A stretch of DNA of 64,000 nt from Catalinimonas alkaloidigena (GCF_900100765.1 NZ_FNFO01000011.1:1-64000), one strand, 5' to 3'; shown: positions 18,156 through 27,760, counted from the first letter of the stretch. The notes: generated from the letters alone by a model not told the origin. A program made the numbers and translations.

Positions 18156-20891
18156 ATGAAGCTGCTCTCCTGGCTTTTGCCTACCCTGATGCTCACGCTC
18201 TTCTTTCACGATCCGCTCGCTGCCCAGAAACTTTCCGTTACCGACCTCACCACCGAACACAAAATTGACCCGATGGGCCTCGACGTGGCACAACCCCGGC
18301 TGAGTTGGAAATTGCAAAGTGCCGCGCGTGGGGTGCTCCAGAGCGCGTACGAACTGCGTGTGGCCACGTCCCCCCGGTTTGCGAAGGGCAGCCAGGTCTG
18401 GGAGAGTGGCAAAGTGGCGTCCGGCGAATCCGTGCTCCAACCCTACGCCGGCCCCGCCCTCCACGCCGGGCAGCGCTACTACTGGCAGGTGCGTGTCTGG
18501 GACCAGCGCGGAAAAGCTTCGGCGTGGAGTCCGGTCGCTTTCTGGGAGATGGGGCTCCTGCAACCCACCGACTGGCAGGCACAGTGGATCGAACCCGTAC
18601 AGGAAGAAGCGCATGACGGCCCCGCTCTGCTGGTGCGCAAGGCGTTTTCACTCCCGAAACGTGTGGTCCGCGCCCGCGCGTTTGTCACCGCCCACGGCCT
18701 CTACGAGTTGTACCTCAATGGGCAGAAGGTCGGCGACCAGGTGTTTACCCCCGGCTGGACCAGTTACGACCACCGGTTGCAATACCAGATGTACGACGTT
18801 ACCAACCTGCTGCAGCCCGGAGCGAATGCAGTTGGCGCCATGCTGGGCGACGGCTGGTACCGCGGCCTATTGGCCTGGAACGACAACTGGGGCATTTGGG
18901 GAAAGAAGATCGGGCTGCTGTGTCAGCTTCAGATTGAATACGAAGATGGTACTCGGGCGATCATCGGGACCGACGGCACCTGGAAAGGCACTGCCGACGG
19001 ACCGATTCGGTTGAATTCGATCTACAACGGAGAGACGTACGATGCCCGACGCGAAATTTCCGGCTGGAGCACCCCGGGCTTCGACGATGCCGCCTGGCAG
19101 GCGGTGCGCGAAAGCGGGGCTTCCACCACGGGGCTGATCGGCATGCAGACCGTGCCCGTCCGTAAAATCGAAGAGCGCAAGCCCGTAAAAATCTGGCGCA
19201 CGCCGCAGGGTACGCTGGTGGCCGACATGGGCCAGAACATGGTAGGATGGATGCGCCTGACCGTCCGCGGCACTGCGGGCGACACCGTGACCCTCCGCCA
19301 CGCCGAAGTCCTCGACAAAACGGGCGAGTTTTATACCGACAACCTGCGGGCCGCCGACGCCACGTTGCGCTATGTGCTGAACGGGAACGGGACCGAAACC
19401 TACGAACCGCGCTTTACCTTTATGGGCTTCCGCTACGTGGCGGTCGAAGGCTTTCCCGGTGAGCTGACGCCCGAGCACCTGACGGGCGTAGTCATCCATT
19501 CGGACATGGAGCCGACCGGCACCTTCACCAGCTCGAACGAACTGCTGAACCAACTGCAACACAACATTCAGTGGGGCCAGAAGGGCAACTTCCTCGACGT
19601 CCCGACCGATTGCCCGCAGCGCGACGAACGCCTCGGCTGGACGGGCGATGCCCAGGCCTTCTGCCGGACGGCAGCGTTCAACTACGACGTGGCTGCCTTC
19701 TTCACCAAGTGGCTGAAAGACGTCAGCGCCGACCAACTGGACAACGGTGCCGTGCCGTTTGTCATTCCCAACGTGCTGGGCGAGGGCACCTCGGCCGGGT
19801 GGGGCGACATCGCCACCATCGGTCCCTGGACGATGTACCAAGTGTACGGCGACCGGCGCTTGCTGGAAACGCAGTACCCGTCCATGAAGCAATACGTCGA
19901 TTACATCCGCCAGAAAGCAGGCGATAACTACCTCTGGAAAGGCGGCAGCGTCTTCGGCGACTGGCTGTTTTACAAGCCGCGCATGGAAAGCCACACCGAA
20001 CCCGACGGCTACACCAACCCCGACATGATCGCGACGATGTTTTTTGCCTACTCGGCCCGGCTGGTGGCGCAGGCCGCCGCGGTGCTTGGCAACACGGCCG
20101 ATGCCAGGGAATACGAAGCGCTGTTCGGCAAGGTGAAAGCCGCCTTTAACCGCGAGTACGTGACCGGTTCGGGACGCATCGCCTCCGATTCGCAGACGTC
20201 GTACGTACTGGCGCTGATGTTCGACCTTCTGTCTGAGGACATGCGCCCCAAAGCCGCCGACTACCTCGTGGCCGACATCCAGCGCCGCAACAACCACCTC
20301 TCGACCGGCTTTCTGGGCACGCCGTACCTGTGCCACGTCCTGTCGGACAACGGCCACACCGACGTGGCCTACGACCTACTGTTGCAGGAAACCTTTCCGT
20401 CATGGCTCTACCCGGTCAAAATGGGGGCTACCACCATCTGGGAACGCTGGGACGGGCAGAAAACCGACAGCACCTTTCAGGATGTGGGCATGAACTCGTT
20501 CAACCACTATGCCTACGGCGCGGTGGGCGACTGGATGTACCGTGTGGTGGCCGGCATCGAAATCGACGCGCCCGGTTACCGTAAAAGCCGCATCCAGCCG
20601 CATCCCACCCCGAAACTCGACTACGCCCGTGCCACGTTCCAAAGCAGCTATGGCACAATTGGGTCGGGCTGGGAACGGCAGGGCGAAACCCTGCGCATCA
20701 CGGTCGACATCCCGGCGAACACGACGGCAACCCTCGTCCTGCCCGGCACCACGGTAGAGGCCGTTCGCGAAGGCGGTAAGCCCCTGACCGCGGCCAAAGA
20801 CCTGCAACCGGCCCGCCAAACCGGCGACGATGTGGTGCTGGAGGTTGGCTCCGGCCACTACGTCTTCGAATACACGGCCACGTCTCTCTGA
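18156..20891 (+). CDS. Secreted GH78 alpha-L-rhamnosidase
   Basis: A 911-residue protein with a signal peptide (MKLLSWLLPTLMLTLFFHDPLAAQ). Domains in order: N-terminal Ig-like Bac_rhamnosid_N (EHKIDPMGLDVAQPRLSW), beta-sandwich domains with YELYLNGQKVGDQVFTPGW, the (alpha/alpha)6 catalytic barrel with the acid-rich motif DVPTDCPQRDERLGWTGDAQ and GWGDIATIGPW, and a C-terminal beta domain. The catalytic Glu region TTIWERWDG is present. The enzyme cleaves terminal alpha-L-rhamnose from plant or bacterial glycans or flavonoid glycosides. The ATG 25 codons into the open frame is chosen because it begins the signal. It starts a co-directional saccharide block, 43 bp before the GH172 gene. Confidence 0.92.
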   Translation: MKLLSWLLPTLMLTLFFHDPLAAQKLSVTDLTTEHKIDPMGLDVAQPRLSWKLQSAARGVLQSAYELRVATSPRFAKGSQVWESGKVASGESVLQPYAGPALHAGQRYYWQVRVWDQRGKASAWSPVAFWEMGLLQPTDWQAQWIEPVQEEAHDGPALLVRKAFSLPKRVVRARAFVTAHGLYELYLNGQKVGDQVFTPGWTSYDHRLQYQMYDVTNLLQPGANAVGAMLGDGWYRGLLAWNDNWGIWGKKIGLLCQLQIEYEDGTRAIIGTDGTWKGTADGPIRLNSIYNGETYDARREISGWSTPGFDDAAWQAVRESGASTTGLIGMQTVPVRKIEERKPVKIWRTPQGTLVADMGQNMVGWMRLTVRGTAGDTVTLRHAEVLDKTGEFYTDNLRAADATLRYVLNGNGTETYEPRFTFMGFRYVAVEGFPGELTPEHLTGVVIHSDMEPTGTFTSSNELLNQLQHNIQWGQKGNFLDVPTDCPQRDERLGWTGDAQAFCRTAAFNYDVAAFFTKWLKDVSADQLDNGAVPFVIPNVLGEGTSAGWGDIATIGPWTMYQVYGDRRLLETQYPSMKQYVDYIRQKAGDNYLWKGGSVFGDWLFYKPRMESHTEPDGYTNPDMIATMFFAYSARLVAQAAAVLGNTADAREYEALFGKVKAAFNREYVTGSGRIASDSQTSYVLALMFDLLSEDMRPKAADYLVADIQRRNNHLSTGFLGTPYLCHVLSDNGHTDVAYDLLLQETFPSWLYPVKMGATTIWERWDGQKTDSTFQDVGMNSFNHYAYGAVGDWMYRVVAGIEIDAPGYRKSRIQPHPTPKLDYARATFQSSYGTIGSGWERQGETLRITVDIPANTTATLVLPGTTVEAVREGGKPLTAAKDLQPARQTGDDVVLEVGSGHYVFEYTATSL

Positions 20892-20934
20892 GGCGAGGCG
20901 TCTTTTGTCCATCCCAACCTATCCCCACCACCCC

Positions 20935-22152
20935 ATGAAACCCTGCTTTGTTCTGTGCTTGCTCGGCCTGCTGCTGCCGCTCGCGCTCCACGCCCAACCG
21001 CCGGGCGGCGATCTGTACGCCATCACCCGCCTTCAGAAGGGCATCCGGTCGAAGCGCATCAGTTCGTTCGACACCACCGGCAACAACAACGACCGGATCG
21101 AACACATCCGCCCCGGCGAAAAGCGTACGCTGTTTCAGGTGCAGGGCGCGGGCATGATCAACCACATCTGGATCACCATAGCGCCGCCGCCCGAAGTGCT
21201 GAACCGCGACGACCTGGTGCTCCGCATGTACTGGGACGGCAACCCGTCGCCATCGGTCGAAAGCCCGCTCGGCTCGTTTTTCGGGCAGGGTTGGAACGAA
21301 AGTTATCCCTTGTATTCGCAGCCGCTGACGGCCACGCCACTACAGGGCCGGGCGCTGACCAGCTATTTTGTGATGCCGTTTGCCAAGGGCGCGCGCATCG
21401 AACTGGAAAACCAGTCGGACCGCGACGTCGATGCCTTTTATTACTATGTCGACTACCTGGAAATGGACAAGCTGCCCGCCAGTACGGGGCGGTTCCACGC
21501 CTGGTACAACCAGCAGTTGACACAAACCGACGCGCAGGAAGGCGAGAACGAATGGGGCGTGCTGGGGCCACAGCGCGAAAACCCACGCGGGGAACGCAAC
21601 TATTTGTTTGCCGATATTCGGGGAAAGGGGCAGTTTGTCGGCGTGAATTACTACATTCACACGCCTACGCCCATCTGGTACGGCGAAGGAGACGATATGA
21701 TTTTTATCGACGGCAGCGCACGGAACGGCAGCACTCGACCCACGCTAAACGGCACCGGCACCGAAGATTATTTCAACACGTCGTGGAGCCCGAAAACTTC
21801 CTTTCAGACACCTTATTTCGGCTATCCGCGCGTTAATACACAGGATGCCGGTTTTGCAGCCGGCTGGGGAGGGCGCACGCACATGTACCGTTTTCATATT
21901 GTAGATCCGCTCTATTTCGAGCAATCGCTTAAGTTTACGATTGAGCACGGACACAACAACGTGCTGGTGATGGATCTGCGGAGCGTAGCCTACTGGTATT
22001 TGTCGGAAGCCACCGCCGTTCCTGCCATTCCGCCGAAGGCCGAGCGGGCGTTTCGGCCGGAGATTACGCCAGTCGATGTGATGCGCTGGCGCGAAGCCTG
22101 GCGGCAGTCGAAGGGGAACGCCACCGACCTGTGGGGCAACGAACAGGAGTAA
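20935..22152 (+). CDS. Secreted GH172 (DUF2961) glycosidase
   Basis: A 405-residue protein with a signal peptide (CFVLCLLGLLLPLALHAQ), of DUF2961 type. Visible landmarks are MINHIWITI, LRMYWDGNPSPSVESPLGSFFG, YVDYLEMDKLP, and FIDGSARNGSTRPTLNGTGTEDYFN, whose Glu is conserved and probably catalytic. Family GH172 includes difructose-anhydride-forming alpha-fructofuranosidases and D-arabinan-degrading enzymes, which act as trimer-based assemblies of double jelly rolls. The substrate here is unknown. The start is the ATG beginning the signal peptide. It follows the rhamnosidase closely and precedes the GMC gene by 37 bp, so these are likely one operon. Confidence 0.86.
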   Translation: MKPCFVLCLLGLLLPLALHAQPPGGDLYAITRLQKGIRSKRISSFDTTGNNNDRIEHIRPGEKRTLFQVQGAGMINHIWITIAPPPEVLNRDDLVLRMYWDGNPSPSVESPLGSFFGQGWNESYPLYSQPLTATPLQGRALTSYFVMPFAKGARIELENQSDRDVDAFYYYVDYLEMDKLPASTGRFHAWYNQQLTQTDAQEGENEWGVLGPQRENPRGERNYLFADIRGKGQFVGVNYYIHTPTPIWYGEGDDMIFIDGSARNGSTRPTLNGTGTEDYFNTSWSPKTSFQTPYFGYPRVNTQDAGFAAGWGGRTHMYRFHIVDPLYFEQSLKFTIEHGHNNVLVMDLRSVAYWYLSEATAVPAIPPKAERAFRPEITPVDVMRWREAWRQSKGNATDLWGNEQE

Positions 22153-22189
22153 CCAAGCAATCTATTCTAAACACACATAATTAGTATCA

Positions 22190-23869
22190 ATGGCAGAGAA
22201 TACGTATGACGCCATCGTCGTGGGTTCGGGGATCAGCGGAGGCTGGGCCGCCAAGGAACTCACCGAAAAAGGCTTGAAGGTAATCATGCTCGAACGTGGC
22301 AAAAACATCGAGCACATCAAAGATTACGTCAACGCCAACAAAAATCCGTGGGATTTTCCCCACCGGGGGCGTCGCACCCAGCAGATGATCGAGGAGTATC
22401 CCGTGCTGAAGCGCGATTATCCGCTGAACGAAATGAACCTGGACTGGTGGGCGAGCGACAAAGATTGCCCCTACACCGAAATCAAACGGTTCGACTGGTT
22501 CCGCGGGTACCACGTCGGCGGACGTTCGCTCCTGTGGGGACGGCAGAGTTATCGCTGGGGTGATCTGGATTTCGAAGCAAACGCCAAAGAAGGCATCGCC
22601 GTCGACTGGCCCGTGCGCTACAAGGAGATGGAACCCTGGTACGACTACGTGGAGAAATTTGCCGGCATCAGCGGCAACCGCGACGGCATCGCCCACCTGC
22701 CCGACGGCCAGTTTCTGCCGCCGATGGAGATGAACTGCGTGGAGAAAGACGTGGCCGCCCGCCTGAAAGACCACTACCAGGGCGTACGCCCAATGATCAT
22801 CGGGCGGACGGCGCACATCACCGCCCCGCACCCCGGCCGGACGCAATGCCAGTTCCGCGACAAGTGCTGGCTGGGCTGCCCCTTCGGCGGGTACTTCAGC
22901 ACCCAGTCGTCGACCTTGCCGGCGGCCATGAAAACCGGCAACCTGACCGTGCGCCCCTGGAGCATCGTGACGCGGGTGTTGTACGACAAAGACAAAAAAC
23001 GCGCTACGGGCGTAGAAATTCTGGATGCCGAAAACAACCAGACGTACGTCTACAACGCCAAAATCATCTTCCTGAACGCCTCGACGCTAAACTCCGCCTG
23101 GATTCTGATGAACTCGGCGACCGACGTATGGCCCGACGGCCTGGGCAGCAGCAGCGGCGAACTGGGCCATAACCTGATGGACCACCACCTGGGCGTAGGC
23201 GCCGGCGGTTGGGTCGAAGGCTACGAAGACAAGTACGTGTACGGCCGCCGGGCCAACGGCTTCTACATTCCGCGCTTCCGCAACCTGAACGGCGAAAAAC
23301 GCGACTACATCCGGGGCTTCGGCTACCAGGGTAGCGCCAGCCGCGAAGGGTGGAGCCGCGACGTGGCCGAATATTCCATCGGAGCCGACTTCAAAGAAGC
23401 CCTGACCGAGCCCGGCCGCTGGACCGTCGGGATGGGAGGTTTCGGGGAGATTTTGCCGTACCACGAAAACTACGTGAAGCTCGACAAGGACAAGAAAGAC
23501 AAGTGGGGGCTGAACGTGCTGGCGATCGACTGTGAGTTGAAAGACAACGAACTGAAGATGCGCAAGGACATGCAGAACGACGCCGCCGAAATGCTGACCG
23601 CCGCCGGCGTGAAAGACGTGCACAGCTGGGATGGCGACGGCACACCGGGGCGTGGCATCCACGAAATGGGCACCGCGCGCATGGGCAAAGACCCCAAAAC
23701 GTCGGTCCTCAACAAGTGGAACCAGATCTGGGACGCGCCCAACGTGTTTGTGACCGACGGCTCGTTCATGACCTCGGCGGCCTGCCAGAACCCCTCGCTT
23801 ACCTACATGGCCTTTACGGCCCGGGCGGCCGACCACGCCGTCAGCGAACTGAAAAAACAAAATCTGTAG
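22190..23869 (+). CDS. GMC-family FAD oxidoreductase (large subunit of a sugar/polyol dehydrogenase)
   Basis: A 559-residue protein. YDAIVVGSGISGGWAAKELTEKG is the FAD Rossmann motif, HVGGRSLLWGRQSYRWGD the GMC signature region, and HEMGTARMG with the late PNVFVTDGSFMTSAACQNP carries the active-site residues typical of the C-terminal GMC domain. It has no signal of its own. The next gene is the Tat lipoprotein small subunit, and such pairs are exported together by hitchhiking. Likely role: periplasmic oxidation of a sugar or polyol, feeding electrons to the membrane. The two genes are 19 bp apart. Confidence 0.9.
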   Translation: MAENTYDAIVVGSGISGGWAAKELTEKGLKVIMLERGKNIEHIKDYVNANKNPWDFPHRGRRTQQMIEEYPVLKRDYPLNEMNLDWWASDKDCPYTEIKRFDWFRGYHVGGRSLLWGRQSYRWGDLDFEANAKEGIAVDWPVRYKEMEPWYDYVEKFAGISGNRDGIAHLPDGQFLPPMEMNCVEKDVAARLKDHYQGVRPMIIGRTAHITAPHPGRTQCQFRDKCWLGCPFGGYFSTQSSTLPAAMKTGNLTVRPWSIVTRVLYDKDKKRATGVEILDAENNQTYVYNAKIIFLNASTLNSAWILMNSATDVWPDGLGSSSGELGHNLMDHHLGVGAGGWVEGYEDKYVYGRRANGFYIPRFRNLNGEKRDYIRGFGYQGSASREGWSRDVAEYSIGADFKEALTEPGRWTVGMGGFGEILPYHENYVKLDKDKKDKWGLNVLAIDCELKDNELKMRKDMQNDAAEMLTAAGVKDVHSWDGDGTPGRGIHEMGTARMGKDPKTSVLNKWNQIWDAPNVFVTDGSFMTSAACQNPSLTYMAFTARAADHAVSELKKQNL

Positions 23870-23888
23870 ACTCAACCTTCCGATTGAT

Positions 23889-24461
23889 ATGATAAACAGA
23901 AGAGAAGCCCTGGCGCGCGTGGCCCTGATCATGGGCGGCACCGTGGTAGGCGCCGAAGCGTTTCTGTCCGGCTGCACCAATAGCCCCGAACAGGTCGCCA
24001 ACATCCTCGACTTTACGCCCGACACCGTCGCGCTACTCGACGAAGTAGGCGAAACCATTCTGCCGACCACGGCCTCGTCGCCCGGTGCGAAAGCCGCCAA
24101 AATCGGCGACTTCATGAAAGTAATCGTGACTGACTGTTACGACGAAAAGGACCAGAAGACGTTTGCCAAAGGCGTCGAAGAGATCGACAAAGCTGCCGAC
24201 AAGGAATACGGAAAAGCATTCGTGGCGCTGAGCGACGATCAGAAGCAAGAACTCCTGATTGCGCTGGACAAGGAAGCAAAGGGATATCAGCCCAAGGAAG
24301 GCGAGTCGCCGCATTACTTCACGCTGATCAAGCAGCTTACGTTGTGGGGGTATTTTACCTCGGAAGTGGGAGCGACCAAAGCCCTGCGTTACCTGCCGGT
24401 GCCCGGCCGCTACGACGGTTGCGTGCCGTACGAGAAAGGCGAAAAAGCCTGGGCGTTGTAA
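23889..24461 (+). CDS. Gluconate 2-dehydrogenase subunit 3-family protein, Tat lipoprotein
   Basis: A 190-residue protein. The N-terminus INRREALARVALIMGG is a twin-arginine signal and ends in the lipobox LSGC, so it is predicted to be a Tat-exported lipoprotein that anchors the GMC partner. The middle has TVALLDEVGETILPTT and the C-terminal part PGRYDGCVPYEKGEKAWAL, as in the gluconate 2-dehydrogenase subunit 3 family. A terminator follows 23 bp after the stop. Substrate specificity lies with the large subunit. Confidence 0.9.
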   Translation: MINRREALARVALIMGGTVVGAEAFLSGCTNSPEQVANILDFTPDTVALLDEVGETILPTTASSPGAKAAKIGDFMKVIVTDCYDEKDQKTFAKGVEEIDKAADKEYGKAFVALSDDQKQELLIALDKEAKGYQPKEGESPHYFTLIKQLTLWGYFTSEVGATKALRYLPVPGRYDGCVPYEKGEKAWAL

Positions 24462-24484
24462 GCACAATAACGCTAATCAAACCC

Positions 24485-24517
24485 AAAGGTCAGGTGCTGT
24501 GGCATCTGACCTTTTTT
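24485..24517 (+). terminator. Rho-independent terminator after the GMC/small-subunit pair
   Basis: Stem AAAGGTCAGGTGC / GCATCTGACCTTT (13 bp, one G-U pair) with a 4-base loop, followed by a T run. It closes the rhamnosidase to small-subunit block and separates it from the epimerase gene, which begins 111 bp later. Confidence 0.88.
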
Positions 24518-24598
24518 GTGGGAGCATGTGCCCACCAAAGGTACCTCCGCTAAACCCGGAGCACCTGCGGTCCGCCCGAATTACTTACTTTTCAGCTA

Positions 24599-24628
24599 AA
24601 CGCTATTCTCCTCAACGCTATTCTCCTC
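24599..24628 (+). repeat. Two tandem 15-bp repeats ending at the epimerase start codon
   Basis: Two exact copies of AACGCTATTCTCCTC are joined head to tail and the second ends directly before the ATG of the epimerase gene. No ribosome binding motif is visible between repeat and start. It might be a recent slip duplication or a translation-influencing leader. Confidence 0.8.
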
Positions 24629-25969
24629 ATGGTACGTCTGCTGTTCTCTGTATTCCTGAGTATTACCTGCGCGCTCGCCGCTTACGCCCAGTCTACATCC
24701 CTGAACCGGGACGCGCTGGCCGATGAGATGGAGCGCTCCTTCAAAAAGGAATTGCTGTCCGCGTGGTATCCCCGTACGCTCGACCGGCAGGCGGGTGGTT
24801 TCCTGAGCCGGTTCGATTACCAGTGGCAGCCCAAAGGCGATCAGGAAAAGATGATCGTGACGCAGGCCCGGCACGTCTGGCTCAACGCGAAAATCGCGCA
24901 GTTTTACCCCAACGATCCGTTGGCGCTGTCGGCAGCCCGGCACGGCGTGCGGTTTTTGCGCGAGCACCTGTGGGATGCGGAACAGGGAGGTTTTTACTGG
25001 CTGGTCACCCGGCAGGGGAAACCCATTCCGGAGGCCACAGGCGAGTTGATCAAACAGGCGTACGGCAATGCGTTCGGCATCTACGCGCTGGCGGCGTTTT
25101 ACGAAGCATCGCACGACCCCGAGGCTCTGCAGTTTGCACAGGAAGCGTTTCGCTGGCTGGATCAGCACGCGCACGATCCCGAATCCAGCGGTTATTTTCA
25201 GTTTCTGCAACGCGACGGCACGCCCCTCAAAGCGGGCTACAAAAATACGCCCCCGAAAGACCAGAACTCGTCGATTCACCTGCTGGAAGCGTTCACCGAA
25301 CTCTACCACGTCTGGCCTGACCCAACGCTACGCGACCGCCTGCACGAGATGCTCGTGTTGATCCGCGATACTATCACGGTCGAGCCCGGCACCCTGACGC
25401 TTTTCTCCACCGCCGACTGGCAACCCGTATCGTACCGTGACTCGTCGGCCGCCGCGCAGCAGGCAAATTTTTACCTCGATCACGTGTCGTTCGGCCACGA
25501 TGTCGAAACCGCTTACCTGATGCTGGAAGCCTCCGAAGCGCTGGGCCTGGAACACGACACGATCACATTAATGGCGGGGAAAAAGATGGTAGACCATGCC
25601 CTGAAAAACGGTTGGGACCAAGCGGTCGGCGGCTTTTACGATGGCGGCTATTACTACAAAGACCGCCCCGGCATCACCATCGTGCAGGACGGGAAAAACT
25701 GGTGGTCGCAGGCCGAAGGACTCAACACGCTGCTCCTGATGGGCGACCAGTTCCCGAACGACCCGATGCGCTACCACGCACAGTTTCAGAAACTCTGGGC
25801 CTACACCCGGCGCTACTTGATCGACCACGAACACGGCGGCTGGTACGAAGGCGGGTTGGACAAGGAACCCCAACGGAAAATGGGCGACAAAGCCCACATC
25901 TGGAAAGCCGCCTACCACGACGGCCGGGCGCTAATGAACTGCATCACGCGGCTACGGAATGGCGACTGA
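24629..25969 (+). CDS. Secreted AGE-family epimerase/isomerase
   Basis: A 446-residue protein. A signal peptide (LLFSVFLSITCALAAYAQ) places it in the periplasm, whereas most family members (N-acylglucosamine 2-epimerase, cellobiose 2-epimerase, mannose isomerase) are cytoplasmic. The (alpha/alpha)6 barrel signature is visible: QARHVWLNAKIAQFYP, FYWLVTRQGKP, NSSIHLLEAFTELYHVW, YLDHVSFGHDVETAYLMLEA and KNWWSQAEGLNTLLLM, including the His residues that act as general bases. Substrate is unknown but context suggests oligosaccharide. It is preceded by the 15-bp repeat and a terminator. Confidence 0.85.
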   Translation: MVRLLFSVFLSITCALAAYAQSTSLNRDALADEMERSFKKELLSAWYPRTLDRQAGGFLSRFDYQWQPKGDQEKMIVTQARHVWLNAKIAQFYPNDPLALSAARHGVRFLREHLWDAEQGGFYWLVTRQGKPIPEATGELIKQAYGNAFGIYALAAFYEASHDPEALQFAQEAFRWLDQHAHDPESSGYFQFLQRDGTPLKAGYKNTPPKDQNSSIHLLEAFTELYHVWPDPTLRDRLHEMLVLIRDTITVEPGTLTLFSTADWQPVSYRDSSAAAQQANFYLDHVSFGHDVETAYLMLEASEALGLEHDTITLMAGKKMVDHALKNGWDQAVGGFYDGGYYYKDRPGITIVQDGKNWWSQAEGLNTLLLMGDQFPNDPMRYHAQFQKLWAYTRRYLIDHEHGGWYEGGLDKEPQRKMGDKAHIWKAAYHDGRALMNCITRLRNGD

Positions 25970-26045
25970 GTGAGCGCGGCGCTTGGTAATTTGTGGAAAA
26001 CTAGCTTAGTAACCGTAATGCGTAGTGCTATTTAGCTCGGACCCT

Positions 26046-26462
26046 CTATGGAAATTCTTTGCGAATGATAAGTCTCCAATCAAGATTTTCAACTTCCTGG
26101 ATTGCTGAAAAAATTGCGTTCTTACCACTAAACATCAGTGTGTCATTCGTTAATCTTAATTCTAAATAGTCTAAATGAACATCACTGGGTTTGGGAATAT
26201 ATCTAGCGCTCACAAACCCGATTTTAATCATCTCTGACGATTTGAGAACGAGTCGGTACGTCGCACGTCCGTTTACGTTGATGCGACTGATTTTCCTATT
26301 AGGTAGCTCTTCGATATCGTTCGTATGGGGAGCATAAATGACCTCTATCTGTTCGTTTGTGCGATTTTCGAGGCGTAGATCATGAGAGGGATCGCACCCT
26401 GTTAAAAGCAAAAGGGTAATGAATCCCCATAAGGTAAAGGCGATTAATTTATTATGTCTCAT
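26046..26462 (-). CDS. Small lipoprotein of unknown function
   Basis: A 138-residue protein. LIAFTLWGFITLLLLTGCDPS is a lipoprotein signal with the lipobox LTGC. The mature part is charged and beta-rich with no recognizable family. The gene is AT-richer than its neighbours. It lies 49 bp after a minus-strand methyltransferase start region only on the opposite side of the operon boundary, so no shared function can be inferred. Confidence 0.7.
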   Translation of the reverse strand: MRHNKLIAFTLWGFITLLLLTGCDPSHDLRLENRTNEQIEVIYAPHTNDIEELPNRKISRINVNGRATYRLVLKSSEMIKIGFVSARYIPKPSDVHLDYLELRLTNDTLMFSGKNAIFSAIQEVENLDWRLIIRKEFP

Positions 26463-26511
26463 ACAAGCTAATCTCTGCGCTACTCACTCATTCACCACCT
26501 CACTCATTCAC

Positions 26512-27234
26512 TCATTTTTTCGCTACTACCCACACCAGGCGTTGGATGGTATCGTCTTCCAGAATCGTGAAGCCGGCATCGAGAAGGTAGCCGATGATCC
26601 GGGCACGGGTGACACGCACCTTTTCGTAAGAGCTGATTTTCTGCACCCAGCGGTCGCCCTCGCGTTCGTACACCTGATCGGTAACCCGCACTTTTTCCGG
26701 GAAGTACTCGAGGATGCAGGTATGGATGCGCGTGTCGTCCTGTCTGACGGGTAGAAAGCGTTGGGTGTCGGTCAACTCCTGACTGTAATCGCGGAAGGTG
26801 AGAAGCAGTTTACCCCCTTCGGGGAGAATTGTGTAGACGTCGTCGATCCACTGGCGGATTTCCTCTTTGGAGGCGAGGTGTGGCAGCGTATCGCCACAGC
26901 AGACGACCAGTTCCGGCGCAAACGATTGATGCCGTGTGACGTCGCGGAGGTCGCCTTTCTCGACGGTAACGGGCAGGTCCTGGGTCCGTTCCTGTAGCTC
27001 GGCCAGGAGCTGATCGTTGAAATCGACGGCGCGTACCTCGTAGCCCAGTTCTGCCAAGGCAACGGTCTGGAGGCCGTTTCCCGCCCCGAAATCAATCGCC
27101 TTGCGGGTGAGCGCAGGCAGTAACCCTTTCTCCCGAAACAGACGGGCTTGTTCCTGTTGCTTTTCCTGAAAATCGCCCAGCATCCAGGCGTAAAAATTCC
27201 CCAGATGCCGGGCGTAATGTGCTTCTGCCGACAT
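26512..27234 (-). CDS. Class I SAM-dependent methyltransferase
   Basis: A 240-residue protein. Motif I is AIDFGAGNGLQTVALAELG, followed by AVDFN as the acidic motif II, and VVCCGDTLPHLAS as motif IV. The substrate is unknown. The stop codon is followed by a TGAN-type tetranucleotide run. Its upstream neighbour, a PepSY-TM protein, lies 10 bp away on the same strand, so the two are probably co-transcribed. Confidence 0.82.
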   Translation of the reverse strand: MSAEAHYARHLGNFYAWMLGDFQEKQQEQARLFREKGLLPALTRKAIDFGAGNGLQTVALAELGYEVRAVDFNDQLLAELQERTQDLPVTVEKGDLRDVTRHQSFAPELVVCCGDTLPHLASKEEIRQWIDDVYTILPEGGKLLLTFRDYSQELTDTQRFLPVRQDDTRIHTCILEYFPEKVRVTDQVYEREGDRWVQKISSYEKVRVTRARIIGYLLDAGFTILEDDTIQRLVWVVAKK

Positions 27235-27244
27235 GGTCGGGAAG

Positions 27245-27760
27245 TTACACGAAAATCATCAGGAGCGTCAGCGCGATCCCGCCGAGGGTGAAATACAGGC
27301 CCTTACGGAAGACGCTGGTGGACGGGCGGAACATCCAGAACGCGGAAATCACGAAGAAGAGGAGGGACAGCCCGAAGAAAATGTTCAGGAAGTAGAGCGG
27401 CGAGTTAGTGGTGGCTTTGTGGAGTTGCGTGAGTTTGCCGAGGATGAAGGGCAGGTCCTTGGTCGTATACTGCGCTTCCCCGGTGGCGCGGTTATACGTG
27501 CCGGCTTCGAAATAGAGCACGTCCCCTTCGGTTTGGGTGACTTTAAATTCCCGCATCCGCAACGCCCGGCCCAGTTCGTCCGGCCCCAGGTTGGGTTCCA
27601 GGGTACGTTCGACCTGCTGTTCTACTTTCAGAAAATCGGTGGTGCGGTAAATCATGACGATGCCGCTGATCGCGTACACGGCCATCACGCCCGCCAGAAA
27701 AAAGCCGAGGTACCGGTGAATAATCCGCATGAGCATCGAAGTCGATGGTTTGGTTTCCAT
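27245..27760 (-). CDS. PepSY-associated membrane protein
   Basis: A 171-residue protein with three TMs: RYLGFFLAGVMAVYAISGIVM near the N-terminus, a middle soluble PepSY-like portion (residues 50-110), then LYFLNIFFGLSLLFFVISAFW and a last TM. The first TM with HRYLG and the layout match PepSY-TM proteins, which are often linked to iron-siderophore or reductase roles. Here no such partner is adjacent, and the neighbour is a methyltransferase. The internal ATG is used instead of one 27 codons upstream. Confidence 0.72.
   Translation of the reverse strand: METKPSTSMLMRIIHRYLGFFLAGVMAVYAISGIVMIYRTTDFLKVEQQVERTLEPNLGPDELGRALRMREFKVTQTEGDVLYFEAGTYNRATGEAQYTTKDLPFILGKLTQLHKATTNSPLYFLNIFFGLSLLFFVISAFWMFRPSTSVFRKGLYFTLGGIALTLLMIFV

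Noticed and set aside
18867-20357. A 496-codon frame antisense to the rhamnosidase
   Set aside because: No domain and the sense gene is well supported.
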